From Galaxea fascicularis (Eukaryota > Cnidaria > Anthozoa > Scleractinia > Euphylliidae), in contig OX419343.1 of NCBI GenBank assembly GCA_948470475.1, forward strand, positions 17,136,147-17,200,146: a stretch of 64,000 bases of DNA, read 5' to 3'. The first letter of the stretch is position 1; each line of letters begins with the position of its first letter. The notes beneath the pieces are model-generated. The model did no database searches. It saw nothing but the letters and a program-made list of their open reading frames with translations, and was not told the origin of the DNA. The translations under genes were made by a program, and so were the position numbers. Of the stretch, positions 24,001 to 34,587 are shown in pieces.

Positions 24001-25402
24001 GAAGTTCCTTGATTGCAAGATCGCAAACTGGAAAGACTGCCAACCAAATTCAACATCTATTCCTTCCAAAATATAATTTTGCTTTTTCTGTGAAGGCATT
24101 TATGCATTTGATATCTGGGCAATTACATGCTATAGGAAGCTAGTTATGAGGGGATTTAGCCGAGAAGATTTCAAGTCCCCTTTGGATGCGATCAGGCGTA
24201 ACTACCGATTTCGATCTTTGAAAATTCACGTGCCAAACCGTCGTGTGCATTGGCCCAGCACATCAGCTTTGTAATTTATTTTAAAATCGCTCAAACCTGT
24301 ATTCTTCGCTATTATAGCACATACTCTGAACAAATAGGAAGGAAAAGCAATTGTTTACTTGTAAAAAGACTGAATGTTAAAACAACACGAAAATAATTTG
24401 TTGCGTGACAGATAGGAAACCATTCATTGCCTGTGGATTCTGTGGTGAAGAACTCGCTTGTGATTGGTTACAACACAATAAACATTCCAGACATATTTTA
24501 GGTGTACACGCCAATATAATCACCACTGTAAATTCTACTAGATAAATTTTTTTCATACTGCCTGAAAAGTTAAAGCATTTAGGGAGCTTTCCAATAAAGA
24601 CATAAAAACAGTAGGTCACTGAATTAGTTTTTCAGATAATTTACAAAAACTGACATTTAGAGGACCTTTGTGTGGACCTGAGGCGTTGCCATGGTAACCG
24701 ATATGACGTCACAAGCACCCTTAACATAAAGCCCAACAATAGACTTCCAAGGAGACATATAGTTTGCCTACACCATTAAATATCCTTCTTCGTAACCCTT
24801 CATCGTTTGGCAAACACTACATCAACGAAAAACTCTTTCGAGCCTCCTTAATTTAATAACAATAAGTTATTTATAGGCGAAATATCCATAAAAACTCAGC
24901 AGACAGAACAAGACGTTTTTCAGGCCAAACAAGAATTCTAAAATATTTTCAACCCAGTGACCCGTTCAAACAAACACCACCCGAAAAATGCGCAGCACTA
25001 ATCGTCCACTTGAGACACTGTTTTGGAACTACAACGAAACTAATTTAAAAGTAATGTTACAATGTGCTAATCTTACTTGGAATTCCGCACATCACGGAGG
25101 TTCCGTTCAAGCGAAATCTTGTCGCTGGCGACGCGATTAAAAGCATGATCGCTAAACCCTTGTTCTTCCCTTTTCTTTTCCAAAAAGTTCAGAGACACCC
25201 CAGCGCCCCATTCACCGGGTCTGTCCGGATCTCTGTCTGGTGTCGCATCGTACATCAGCAGGTTGTAAATTGTTCCCTCGCCCGGAACATAAGGGTCTGT
25301 TAAGAGTTCACCGCTAAAGATAAAGTACGTGGCTAAATATATCCACAAAGAGGAGGCTATAACCACACAGTAGAAAACTATACGTCGCTTTGGAATGATC
25401 AT
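16797..25402 (-). CDS. GALNT: Polypeptide N-acetylgalactosaminyltransferase, gene 2 (559 aa, eight exons)
   Basis: Exons in transcript order are 25402-25077, 23726-23560, 22686-22311, 21310-21193, 19302-18970, 17556-17458, 17347-17225 and 16934-16797. Phases close to a 559-residue protein, a common length for the family. It has the same role as its neighbour at 6.0-13.2 kb. A type II anchor lies at about residues 7-28, followed by a short stem. The catalytic domain shows [28 protein letters not shown] (DxH near residue 212), [14 protein letters not shown] and CSRVGHVFR. The lectin domain (441-559) has alpha (CLDTL...CHGQGGNQ), beta (NCLDY...QRWQY) and gamma (VCIDR...QFWEF) repeats. Exon borders and phases match gene 1, which indicates tandem duplication. 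The intron after the beta repeat must use a GC donor (AAG|GC at 17224-17223) to stay in phase with the gamma exon. An extra first exon lies at 28717-29240. The last exon is much more GC-rich than its surroundings. Confidence 0.92.
17669..17787. repeat. (GAC)n/(GAT)n trinucleotide microsatellite
   Basis: About 39 near-perfect GAC/GAT units lie in the intron between the fifth and sixth exons of GALNT gene 2. The + strand reads as a poly-Asp frame, which is a repeat artefact and not a protein. Confidence 0.9.
19936..19985. repeat. (AAC)n-(AAT)n microsatellite
   Basis: About eight AAC units pass directly into about seven AAT units. It is intronic in GALNT gene 2 and may mark the tail of an old retroposon. 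Confidence 0.8.
20184..20255 (-). tRNA. tRNA-like gene, nominal anticodon GGT (Thr), repeat-associated
   Basis: The 72-nt cloverleaf has a perfect 7-bp acceptor stem (GGCTTCA/TGAAGCC), D arm GCTC/GAGC, T arm ACGGG-TTCGAAT-CCCGT and intact A and B boxes for RNA polymerase III. The anticodon loop reads CCGGTAT, giving GGT, but position 33 is C instead of the near-universal U and pair 31-39 is A/C. There is no encoded CCA. It belongs to the repeat array, so a SINE head is as likely as a working tRNA. Confidence 0.6.
20462..20533 (+). tRNA. tRNA-like gene, nominal anticodon GGT (Thr), repeat-associated
   Basis: Identical in sequence to the copy at 20184-20255 but on the opposite strand; the two form the core of the palindrome. 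Same C33 and A31/C39 oddities. Confidence 0.6.
20713..20784 (+). tRNA. tRNA-like gene, nominal anticodon GGT (Thr), second tandem copy
   Basis: Starts exactly 251 bp after the previous copy and is identical to it across the 72-nt body. The leader and tail are also near-identical, so the duplication is recent. Confidence 0.6.
20964..21035 (+). tRNA. tRNA-like gene, nominal anticodon GGT (Thr), third tandem copy
   Basis: Again 251 bp after its neighbour with an identical body. The hairpin downstream has one change (CTGAGTTTTTCAG) and the tail has lost a few bases. Confidence 0.6.
24528..24860 (-). repeat. Interspersed repeat shared with 54745-55080
   Basis: The order of conserved blocks (TTCTACTAGATAA, AGCATTTAGGGAGCTTTCC, ACTAATTTTTCAGATAATTT-like, GAGGACC, GCCATGGTAACCGATATGACGTCA, ACTACATCAACGAAAAA) recurs in reverse complement at 54745-55080. 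It is a non-coding dispersed repeat of unknown class, upstream of the shared catalytic exons of GALNT gene 2. Confidence 0.7.
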
Positions 25403-25904
25403 TTCTGTGGCTTAAAGTAACAAAACCGATGCTTTGTTCGAGAGCTTAGCTTCAGGAACACGTACCCAGTCCAAACATCGTACGGATCACGCCATTAACC
25501 AGCATTAACCAGTGACCCGTTCTCGCCACGCAAAATAGTCGCCAACGACAAGACTTAGCTGTGTTATCCCTCCGCTGCGTAAAGAAAACATGAACTCAGA
25601 AATGTGAAAGAAGATGTCCACATAAAACTTTCTGTTCGAAAGCAAGGCCTGCAACACCATGGGGAGCTAATTCGAGAGCCTACGTTCCATACACCCAGCG
25701 GTTGGACAACTGTGGGAGGAGAAGTGGTAGGGAGGGAGGGGTAGGGGGCAGCCGTTAGTCTCCCAAGATCTGGAAACTTCTCAAGACTCCCAAGAACCTT
25801 ACTGCACATTCCTCCACACGAGCAAAACTAATTTTAGACATAACCAAAACGATACAACAAGGGAGGATTCGTAAAATTGTGGGAGAGAATGCATTTTGGA
25901 ATTA

Positions 25905-26142
25905 TAAGGGGAAGCAGTGGTGAGAGCACTCGCCTCCCACCAATATGGCCAAGGTTCGATTCCTGGTCTCGGCGTCATATGTGGGTTGAGTTTGTTGTTG
26001 GTCCTCTTCTCTGCTCCGAGAGGTTTTTCTCCGGTAACTCCGGATTTCCCCTTTCCGCAAAAACCAACACTTTCCAAATTCCAATTCGATCCGGTTACAG
26101 TGGATGATAAGAGCCTCTACGTGGATGTCCACTGTTAACCCG

Positions 26143-26173
<31 letters not shown>

Positions 26174-26185
26174 TTATTATTATTA
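25905..26185 (+). mobile_element. tRNA-derived SINE with (ATT)n tail
   Basis: It starts with a tRNA-like head (AGCAGTGGTGAGAGCACTCG, an A box, and GGTTCGATTCC, a B box). It continues with a non-tRNA body including GAGAGGTTTTTCTCCGG, and ends in ATT repeats from about 26142. Open frames across it on both strands are shadows. A partial copy of the body lies near 30180-30300. Confidence 0.8.
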
Positions 26186-26339
26186 TTACGTCCTATTTTT
26201 TTCATAACCTGCAAAAATATTTTAAAAAACTGTACAAAAATATTTAGACTAATACATGTATCAAAGATATAATAAAAGAAAGATAAATAAACAAATGTGC
26301 ATAAAACTACATCCTGCGAGATCAAAGTCTTTTCCGTTA

Positions 26340-26358
26340 TCCTAATCTATCATGAGGG

Positions 26359-26393
<35 letters not shown>

Positions 26394-26394
26394 G
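26340..26394. repeat. (ATT)n microsatellite
   Basis: A run of about 12 ATT units. It lies on the 3' side of the minus-strand LINE fragment and may be its tail. Confidence 0.75.
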
Positions 26395-26891
26395 CTATTA
26401 TACCTTTAGTTCATTTTATACAATTCTATTTTCTTTACTTACTGATCTATTTTGTTTCATTCTTATTCTAGTTAATTGTAATTCAGTATTAAGTAATCAA
26501 ACTTTATTGAGAAACAAAACTCGAATGTTACATTTATATGGTAGAAGAAATTGCTCCTTAAAAGTCATCATCATCATCAATATAATAACAATAACAATAA
26601 TAATTTTAAACATTTTCAACTCAGAAAAATACTGTATTATGCACACTACATTAAAATTCTTAAAAAGTAAAAATAACTTAACCTTACAAAAAGAGATAGA
26701 AATAGATATCATTAATAATAAAAGTTCAAAATTCTATAAAATTACGAATTCCATGATGCAGAGATATTAAAATCAAACAATCGAATTATACTAATGACGG
26801 CTAAACCAGTGTCCATAAAACGCCCTAAATATAAAAGCATATAGACCGCGTATTTCAGATATCAGCACCAGCTACATTTATTTTACAGTCT

Positions 26892-27781
26892 TTATTTTAC
26901 AGATTGCTCTATCTTCCTGCGAAACGGCGTTCGCGAACCTCTAACGCATGCATGTACCGATCTTAAGAGTTCAAACGAAATCTGTGTCCTGAGCCAAGTG
27001 ATTACAACATGATAATGCTCGGTATCCTTCTGAGCTATCTTGTCTGCAAGATGCTTTAAGAACCGCTGACACTCGTTTCCCATTCCGCCATTGGTTCCAA
27101 ACACTAAAGGCGTAAACGAACCCATTTCTACATCTAACACCCGCTGCTGGTATTTGCGCTTCTTCTCTTCTTCTTGCTCCTTGAACACTTCCGATGCTGG
27201 CTTGCTCTGGTAACACTTGGAGTTGACGTGCGTAACTCTGACATCAAAAAATGCCGTAACTCCTCTTGCCCAGAACCCTCCCGCTTTGATGTCCAACCTC
27301 GCCTCACAACTTGTAACAGCGCTCCTCAAATGAAATTGCTCGTTGTCCAGGGGTTGAAGGCGTAGTTCGATTTCGACATTATTGCAGATCTTGTCGATGA
27401 ATGTCGTTAACAAGTTCCGTACACCGTCATGTCTCTGCGCTACAACCCCCCCCCCCCCCTTTTTACAAGAGAGGGCATGACCAACGGTGAATTTACCCCC
27501 ATATATGCAATGACTTGGTAAATCGACTAAGGGCAAGTCATAACGTAAGCGTAGCGGGTCTCTGAACTCTTGCTTGTTCAGGGCTAAACCCTGTCTGCGA
27601 GAGGCATCGTATTCAGCCAAGAACTTGCGCCTTTGTCCCTCGATTGATTAACCAGTCGCAGCAGGCCTGGGGAGAGGCTTGAATCAATGCTATCCATTTT
27701 CTCTTTGGCACTTGCTCTCTTAAGTGATTGTTGATGCCTCTTTATAATTAGCTCCTCCGTAGATCTTTCTCCTAGCACCAT
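26892..27781 (-). pseudogene. LINE (non-LTR retrotransposon) C-terminal region, frameshifted
   Basis: The minus strand carries a 65-codon frame ending GASSWLNTMPLAD, then a one-base frameshift near 27590. A 242-codon frame follows: LNKQEFRDPLRLRYDLP, a Cys/His-containing segment, GFWARGVTAFFDVRV, EEKKRKYQQRVLDVE.GSFTPLVF, GGMGNEC and LRSVHACVRGSR. This is the conserved region downstream of reverse transcriptase in LINEs common in cnidarian genomes; the same module occurs at 55.8-56.9 and 61.4-61.9 kb. The copy is 5'-truncated (no YxDD found) and broken. A C run at about 27447 adds further damage. Confidence 0.8.
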
Positions 27782-27875
27782 GATGGAACTCTGTGATATA
27801 ATAGAATCTACGTGCGCGGTGGTTTTTAGTCTCGAGGCAGCAAACTGCTGTGGTGCCTCGGATTTCAGATCAGAT

Positions 27876-27880
27876 TATTA

Positions 27881-27935
<55 letters not shown>
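27876..27935. repeat. (ATT)n microsatellite
   Basis: About 20 ATT units upstream (5' side) of the minus-strand LINE fragment. Confidence 0.85.
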
Positions 27936-27949
<14 letters not shown>

Positions 27950-28334
27950 AGGTCTTTTTAATTTGTACGGTGTTCACCGGGCCGTGATAGCAAACAATTG
28001 AGGAAACAAACTTTGGTGTTGTTGTTTATCATGCTGTACAAGGGGATCTTAAATTTTAAGACCTTGATTATTAATTATGGTAATGATGGTAATGATGGTT
28101 TATGATGGTAATAACAACTGCTAAGTTTGGTGTGGAAAACCGTTTCATGGTGAAAATCCGCTCATACAGTACGATCCTAAGTTCATTAGCTACCAGTTTC
28201 TCTAGTTGCAGTTTGTTATCCCGCTTAAGGAGGTTCTGTTTTCATGATCAGAATGAGGAAGGAAGAGACGTGACAGGGATTTGATTCAAGTAACTTGAAA
28301 AACTGAGCATCATAAAGTACATGCTATTCTTCTT

Positions 28335-28605
28335 TGATCAGTCCAGCTCTAACAAGAGAGGACCCCATCCTCTCTTGGTTCCAACTATAAGTGAAATCGT
28401 GTCTTATCTTGAACTCAAATTTGATCAGAGTCAAGTTCCAACAAGAGAGGACCCCATCCTCTCTTGGTTCTAACTATTAGTGAAATCTTGTCTTATCTTG
28501 AACTCAAATTTGATCAGTCCAGTTCCAACAAGAGAGGACCCCATCCTCTCTTGGTTCTAATTATTAGTGAAATCTTGTCTTATCTTGAACTCAAATTTGT
28601 CACTG
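28335..28605. repeat. Three tandem copies of a hairpin-bearing unit
   Basis: Units begin (at AACAAGAGAGG) at 28351, 28440 and 28527, so the period is 87-89 bp. Each contains AACAAGAGAGGA and TCCTCTCTTGGTT around a short CCCCA loop, which makes a strong hairpin, then a conserved spacer (AAATCTTGTCTTATCTTGAA). The array lies just downstream of the alternative GALNT first exon, inside its intron. Confidence 0.9.
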
Positions 28606-28716
28606 GAATTAAAGTTTGTCACTCAGTTTAAACGCATAAGAGGTTGGTGCTAGGGATGTAAAAGTTAAGGTCAGGGTTTAGTAAGTAAGCTACGGTAAGC
28701 TACCCTATCGACTCAC

Positions 28717-29240
28717 CCACTGTTCCTGTGATCCCGTAATTTACGGTGCAGAGAGATCATATCACTTGCCACACGGTTAAATGAATGTTGGTCAAACCCT
28801 TCATCCTCTTCATTTTTCCGTGAGACCGGTACAGAGACACCTTCTCCGCCAGCGCCTGGACCCTTCAGCTTAGTCCCCCGGGGGAATCTCTCATAATTTG
28901 CTGTGATGAACACAGTTCTCTTTGGAGAGTTATTTGAGATCCTAACACCTTTATTGAGGCCAGTTCCTATGTCAAACTGGCTGCGATCTTTTGTCTCACT
29001 TGGTTTGTCCTGTTTATCACCCCTCTTAGAAGACTTCTCGGCAGACTTGTTTTGCCGTAACTGCGCGTCAACATTTGGTCTTTGTAGCGGAGCAAGTTCT
29101 TCGGGCGTCCGTGTCTTAACTTCAATGCTGACTTCCAGAGACTGTGTGAGGAAAAAGGAGACTGTTCCAAGAATCCAACACACGGAAGTCACAACAACTG
29201 TATAGTAAACCAATCTTCTCCTAGAAACAAGCCGTGCCAT
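28717..29240 (-). CDS. Alternative or orphan GALNT first exon (signal anchor and stem)
   Basis: An ATG at 29240 opens 174 codons: a short basic N-terminus, a hydrophobic anchor (about residues 10-31), a charged stem, then FDQHSFNRVASDMISLHRKL. The end of this exon is clearly homologous to the end of the first exon of GALNT gene 2 ([16 protein letters not shown]). The donor GG|GTGAGT at 28717/28716 leaves phase 2, exactly the phase accepted by the exon at 23726. Joining to that exon gives RNSG then CKSKKY and a 625-aa enzyme. I see no catalytic exons between 28.7 and 25.4 kb. It is therefore most simply an alternative promoter and first exon of gene 2; a stranded remnant of a deleted third gene is the alternative. 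Confidence 0.75.
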
Positions 29241-30179
29241 GATTCGTCACTATGATGAGCAATTTTAACGCCAGGCATCGTTATCTCCCCATGGCTGATT
29301 CACAGATAGAGTCCAAAAACAGGTCTTTAGAAAAATAAATAAATTTGTAGATAATAAAAAAGTTCGACTTGACCAACAAACTCGAGCCACTTGAGCGAAC
29401 AATGCTAGCTCCGTGGTAGGTCACGTGTGACAACAGGTAGATGCTGCCCACCTGTGCGCGCGAACTCGATACCCGCCAGGCCACAAGTCAACTGCATTGA
29501 ATCTATCGCTTTCACATCAATGCCTGTTTCGATACTGCTCTGGCAAAGTGCATTACAACTGCATGACGTTTAACACGACTACGTTGGTTCGGGCCTCGGT
29601 GAAAGCAGTCACTCTAATTTTACATGTGGGTGTTATTTGACCTGTAACAGCTAGGGTCAAGTTTTTAGTTTATCCGAAGACCACAGCCGTTAATTGTCAA
29701 GTGCTTCCCTCTCAAAGTTAACGAGAGCCAATGAAGCTGTTCACTAATTAATTTTTCAACACTATTTAAGTTGATGACAGGTTGGCACTCCGGGGTCTTC
29801 AAAGGTTACGGTTTTTTTTGACCACAAATCAACTTCATAAGATATATCATGGGATATGCACTTCCTTCGGATTCGAGTTTTCAACACTTGAACACTAAAC
29901 CTTTCAGAGATCGCTGCTCTCAACGTAACGAACCATTATTTTTGTGAGCCGATTTATTGGCCAAAGACATTCTGATATGAAAGTGCATGAGTCTGGAGTC
30001 TAACATTGAGCTGTGATTTGGTGGACTAACTACTGCAAACGGGTAATTCTAGTCTAAAACGGGGATGGCCAGTCTCCTCTACCTGTTACGAAAATTGAAA
30101 TAGTGTAAAGAAGGAATGGTGAAGTCGAAATAAACTGACATGTAAAAGTAATTGTAATTTGTTTACCCACGTAACACCA

Positions 30180-30300
30180 AAGAGCTCGAGAGAACTCGTT
30201 CAAACATGTCCATGCATCCCAGATAGAATTGAAATTTGTAAATGTCGGTTTTTGGGGAGAGGGGAATGCTTTTGGATAGCTTGTTTCTATACGCCCTATC
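30180..30300 (-). repeat. Partial SINE body
   Basis: The minus strand reads CCCCAAAAACCGACATTTAC and then AATTTCAATTCTATC, similar to the CAAAAACCAACACTTTCC...AATTCCAATTCGATC part of the SINE at 25905-26185. The tRNA-like head is absent. Confidence 0.45.
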
Positions 30301-30645
30301 TTCATGAATATTCATATTTAAAAATAAGGACCAATAGGTAGTCATGAAGTGGCTTCCCAGGCTTTCGTTGCCGTCAAAAAAAAAAAAAGGAAAAACTGAA
30401 ATGTCGATAAGGTAAAAAGTAGTCGCCTCTTAAAAGTTGACCCTCACTGTTCTTGTTTACTCTACTGTGGACTAAAATACTTGGGTGATTAATCATAAAA
30501 TATAGAGGGGTATAGCGATAACTGATGTTTATCACCATAGAATGGATGGTGTACACCTTGTGTTTTGATTGGTCTAGACGCGTTCGCGATTAAAGTTTAG
30601 AAGCACAACTGACGTTATGGTTCAGAAGCGCATCACAAATGTTCT

Positions 30646-30745
30646 TTGATAGCGCACGGATGACGTCAAAAAGTGGTAAGAACATCGGCTCGTAGCGTAC
30701 TTCTTTATTCTTACCACACTTTGCCGTCATCCGTGCGTTATTAGA
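30646..30745. repeat. Foldback repeat
   Basis: ATAGCGCACGGATGACGTCA...GTGGTAAGAA is mirrored by TTCTTACCAC...GCCGTCATCCGTGCGTTAT. Arms are about 40 bp around a 25-bp centre. It is probably a MITE fragment. Confidence 0.7.
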
Positions 30746-33559
30746 GCACACACGCACTGCCAAATGGAATCTATTGTGTAAAAAGGGATGAAAGAAAGAT
30801 AACTAATTTACAGCTTTGAGTGATGGAACATGAACAAAGAGCGGATGAAAAGATCTCGAACTAATAGACCTGCACCATTATTACACAGCACGCAAAAGCT
30901 GTGCAAGTTGGGCTGAGCTTAGCGCTAACCGAGGTTTATTTTTATCCCAACAACACAACCCCCGTCCCGCAAATGACCATCATATACACGCCATGAGCGG
31001 GAAGATGTGAGTAGTGACTCATTCAGACCGTCTAAAGTAGGCAACTCAGAAATGAACAGGTCACTACTACAGATTAATTTTCCTTACTACCCCTCTTCCC
31101 TCTCATTCTATCTCCAAGTACCCACTCATTCCCATGACACACAAAATACAAAGCCGGTTTTTGCTGGGGGAAGAGTAAGCTGTGTTCCACTAAATGCACC
31201 TAGAGGATAGCCTCTTTCACATACCTTCTTTTGGCTCGTCACGCATTGCGTGAAGAAGGTCTGCGTTGGAGGCTGAGCAATTAGGCTTTGGACGTTCACC
31301 AATGACTCAGCGAAAGAGTGAGTTACTGTACTTCATCAATATGTAATTGCCCCACTTTTGAGTCACGACAGCGCATCAAGTACATGGTTAAATTACAATT
31401 AACACAGCGATTCAGCCAGTGCCTTTTATTCAGCAAGTTTTCTTCGTATGACAGCAATTACTATGCGATAACTATGAAATTGACTGTAAAGAGAAGACAG
31501 ACCAAGGCTCCAGTATCGCGCATGCGCACACGCCTGATCATATACGTTAAATTAATTCGCGAACTTTCGTGGGATGCCGAGCAGAAACTCTAAGCTCTAC
31601 AAATGGCTTCTTCGAAGTCATTTCTCAACGCTGAAAAGTAATTCGAATAGCAATCATCACATACAAAACAGCTCAAATCCAGCGAAGTTGTGTACGCGCT
31701 TTACTCCTGTATGACTTGTTTCAGTACAATAAGCAATTATTTTTATTTAAGCATCTCTTCAATTTAAGCAAATATTATTATTTAAGTAACTGGGCCCTTG
31801 GTGTACTGCCTGTACTGACTGAGACGACACAAAAACAAAATCACTATGGCCACGAAATTGGTGACGGAAAAATTTACGGACAGCTCATGGCCTCAGCAAA
31901 AAAATGAAATAACGATAATACTACCAAAAAAGCTAAAATAAATGAAAACAAAATGATTATATAAAACGAATGTAATCTTTAGGTAATGTGATAAAGTGTA
32001 GGACTGCCTAGATGGAAGTAGATTACAGGCCATCAAATCTGATCTCCAGAAATCAATAGTACCATTCTCATGGAATACCATATTTTCAGTAATTTGTGTA
32101 TTCTTCTTTGTATCACTGTTCATGATTTTCGTCTTCATGTTCAGTAACAATAACAAGGCAAGCTTTAAGCAATCCCCTCGGCATTCATTTTAAAAAGGTA
32201 AGCGAATACTTGTTTGATGTCATTCAGTTTTGACCACCAAGACCCTGATCTTTTATATTGAATGGTTACATGTTGACAGAAAATTTGGCACACCCAATTC
32301 ATTGTACCTTGCTTGTAAGTTTTGGATACAAAAAAGTGATTATGACTTCACCCAAAATAATTATTTAATTCTGTTTGCCCATACGTGTACCCACTAACCA
32401 TAAACAGCACACAACATTATGGTGTCAAACAAAAAAACTACCTACCCCACCCAATTAAATGCATTCTACAAACAAATTAGGGGGAGGGCCATTAAAAAAG
32501 TGATGTGGGAGGGGTGGGGGTCAGTGGCAAGAGCTTTTTCACCCATTGCTTGTGCAGGATATTTTTTCAGGTGAAGCCGTCTGTTTTGTCCTTGTCTTCT
32601 TTTTTTTTTTACACATTTTCTTGTGTCCTTTTTCCTTGTATGAATAATTGTTTTGGGGTCCCCCCCCCAAAAAAAAAAAAAAAATCACTTTTCTAATGGT
32701 CCGTAAGTCTCACTCACAGAACTTGAAAATAATACTTCATGTTTAAAGTTACACAGTAGTGGAATGTTTTTGGAACAGATGCCCAGGATGGAAACTGTGC
32801 TTCAATGCCATTCTTAAATCTAGAAAACTAGTTTCCGCTCATTAAATTTTGCTCTTCAAGATCACTTAAAAACTTCAGTTAAGTGTTCCAGTATGTTATT
32901 GTGCCACTGAATTTACAGGGAAAGAATATTTTTTTAAGGTAGTACTGTACATGTATGAGTTTTGAGACCACCAAGTTTTTCAGATAATGAAAATAATATT
33001 ATTATATCATCTTCATGACAAAATAATTTTATAAATAATCATAGGTAGCTATTGTAAAGCCTGGGCCAAACAAGTGTGACACTTTCCAATAATTGGTTCT
33101 TATTAGAGTTGCATGGCAGTTTTCGTAAATCATCAGCACTTGCGCCAAACAAACACAAAAGTTCACAATCTGAGCTGGCCTGGATTTGATGACTTCATTT
33201 TGTGCGTGTTATGATAGCTACATATTTTCATAATTCTCCTGTAAATCTTAAGTGTTGATTCTCCATCTCCAAGGGTGCAAAAGAGTTTTAGGCCAAATGA
33301 GAATGGGAATCTTCACTCTCTAGTGCGTGACACTAGCAGTAGTCCACTAGCCTAAGACCAGTAGAAATTTGGCTTGGGCTAGTAAAATTTGAGAGCCACT
33401 AGCGACTGGGCTACTTGTAACAGAAGAAGTTTTGGAGATAGTAGTATTGATGAAGAAAAATTCAACCAGTTAAGAGTTTATAAATTCCAAAAAAATAAAA
33501 GAAAAATATTTCCCTGATACAAGATTAGTAGTTGCAATATTGGTTTTACGTAGAAGAGA

Positions 33560-34050
33560 TTTGTTGAACAATTTGACTACAAAGAATTGCGATAAAATTT
33601 AAAAATTTAAAACCATCTTGGTTCAAAGTTAAAAATTAAAAATGTGACAACGTTTTGACGTTCACTTAACATCATTCTCGAGTCAATAATGAGGGAAATG
33701 AGACCGAATATAAATGTAAAAGAAATACTAAGGGACACAAATAACAATGTGAAGTTATGCAAATAACAAAGTATTCGCACGTAGAGTTACACAAAGAGTT
33801 TGGTGCGAATAGAGTCTTTCTGAGTATTTAACTCAGGGTTCAGTTCCTTAATGAATAACATCTCAAAAATCAGATAATAAAACTTTGATCTACATTTCTT
33901 TAGGACAGAAAATTGCTTATTGCGGTTTATTGAGAATGACGTTAAGCCGAATGTTGAAACATCGTCACATTTTTAATTTTTAACTTTTTTAAACTTTGAA
34001 CCAAGATGGTTTTAAATTTTTAAATTTTATTGCAATTCTTTGTAGTCAAC
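33560..34050. mobile_element. Foldback element with about 115-bp inverted arms
   Basis: The left arm (33565-33680; ACTACAAAGAATTGC, ACCATCTTGGTTCAAAGTT, AAAAATGTGAC) and the right arm (33935-34050) are inverted copies of each other. The centre of about 250 bp shows no coding potential. It lies just beyond the 3' end of CDV3. Confidence 0.75.
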
Positions 34051-34587
34051 ATTGCTTTTGAGAGGAAATTGATGCTTGGCCTCCAAATGACAACATTAAT
34101 TTTTTGGCTGGTGTAATAGACTATTAGTCCGTGACAAGTTTGTTAAGAAGCTAAGACCAAGCACTGCTCTCATTAAGTCTCATTCTTGTTTGGCTTGAGC
34201 TTAATCATTAAAGGTGCTTGGGCTGTTTTGTGAGAAGACAGCAAAATCTGAATTGACTTAAGTATACACCAATGGAGAGACAAGCACAATGGACTTGTTC
34301 CCTTGACATGTGTAAGTGCCCTGTGAGGGGCATAAACACTCTGCAATGTTGTCACGTATCAAGGGAAAGTAAAGCAATCTCACCATAGTCTTTTTCTTGC
34401 AGTTTGCTTACTAAGAAGTCAAATTAAACTATTTCTTCTTCTCAGACTCGCACACTTTTAAATGTAAATTAGACTAACAATAGAATCAATACCACAGCAT
34501 TATTCTTGAAACTTTACACAGCTTTCATCTGTACTCTGGATCTAAGGTGCATATCCAGTCCATTTCAAGTTTAACACTGTGAAACAA

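Larger units (their letters stand above)
29241..34587. other. Intergenic region between the GALNT alternative first exon and the CDV3 3' end
   Basis: No gene is supported here. It holds a SINE body fragment (30180-30300), two foldback repeats, an A/T-rich low-complexity tract near 32600-32690, and the 3' flank of CDV3. Open frames are short and without recognisable domains. Confidence 0.45.

Noticed and set aside
25799..26138. Several overlapping frames on both strands
   Set aside because: They fall within a tRNA-derived SINE, which has no coding role.
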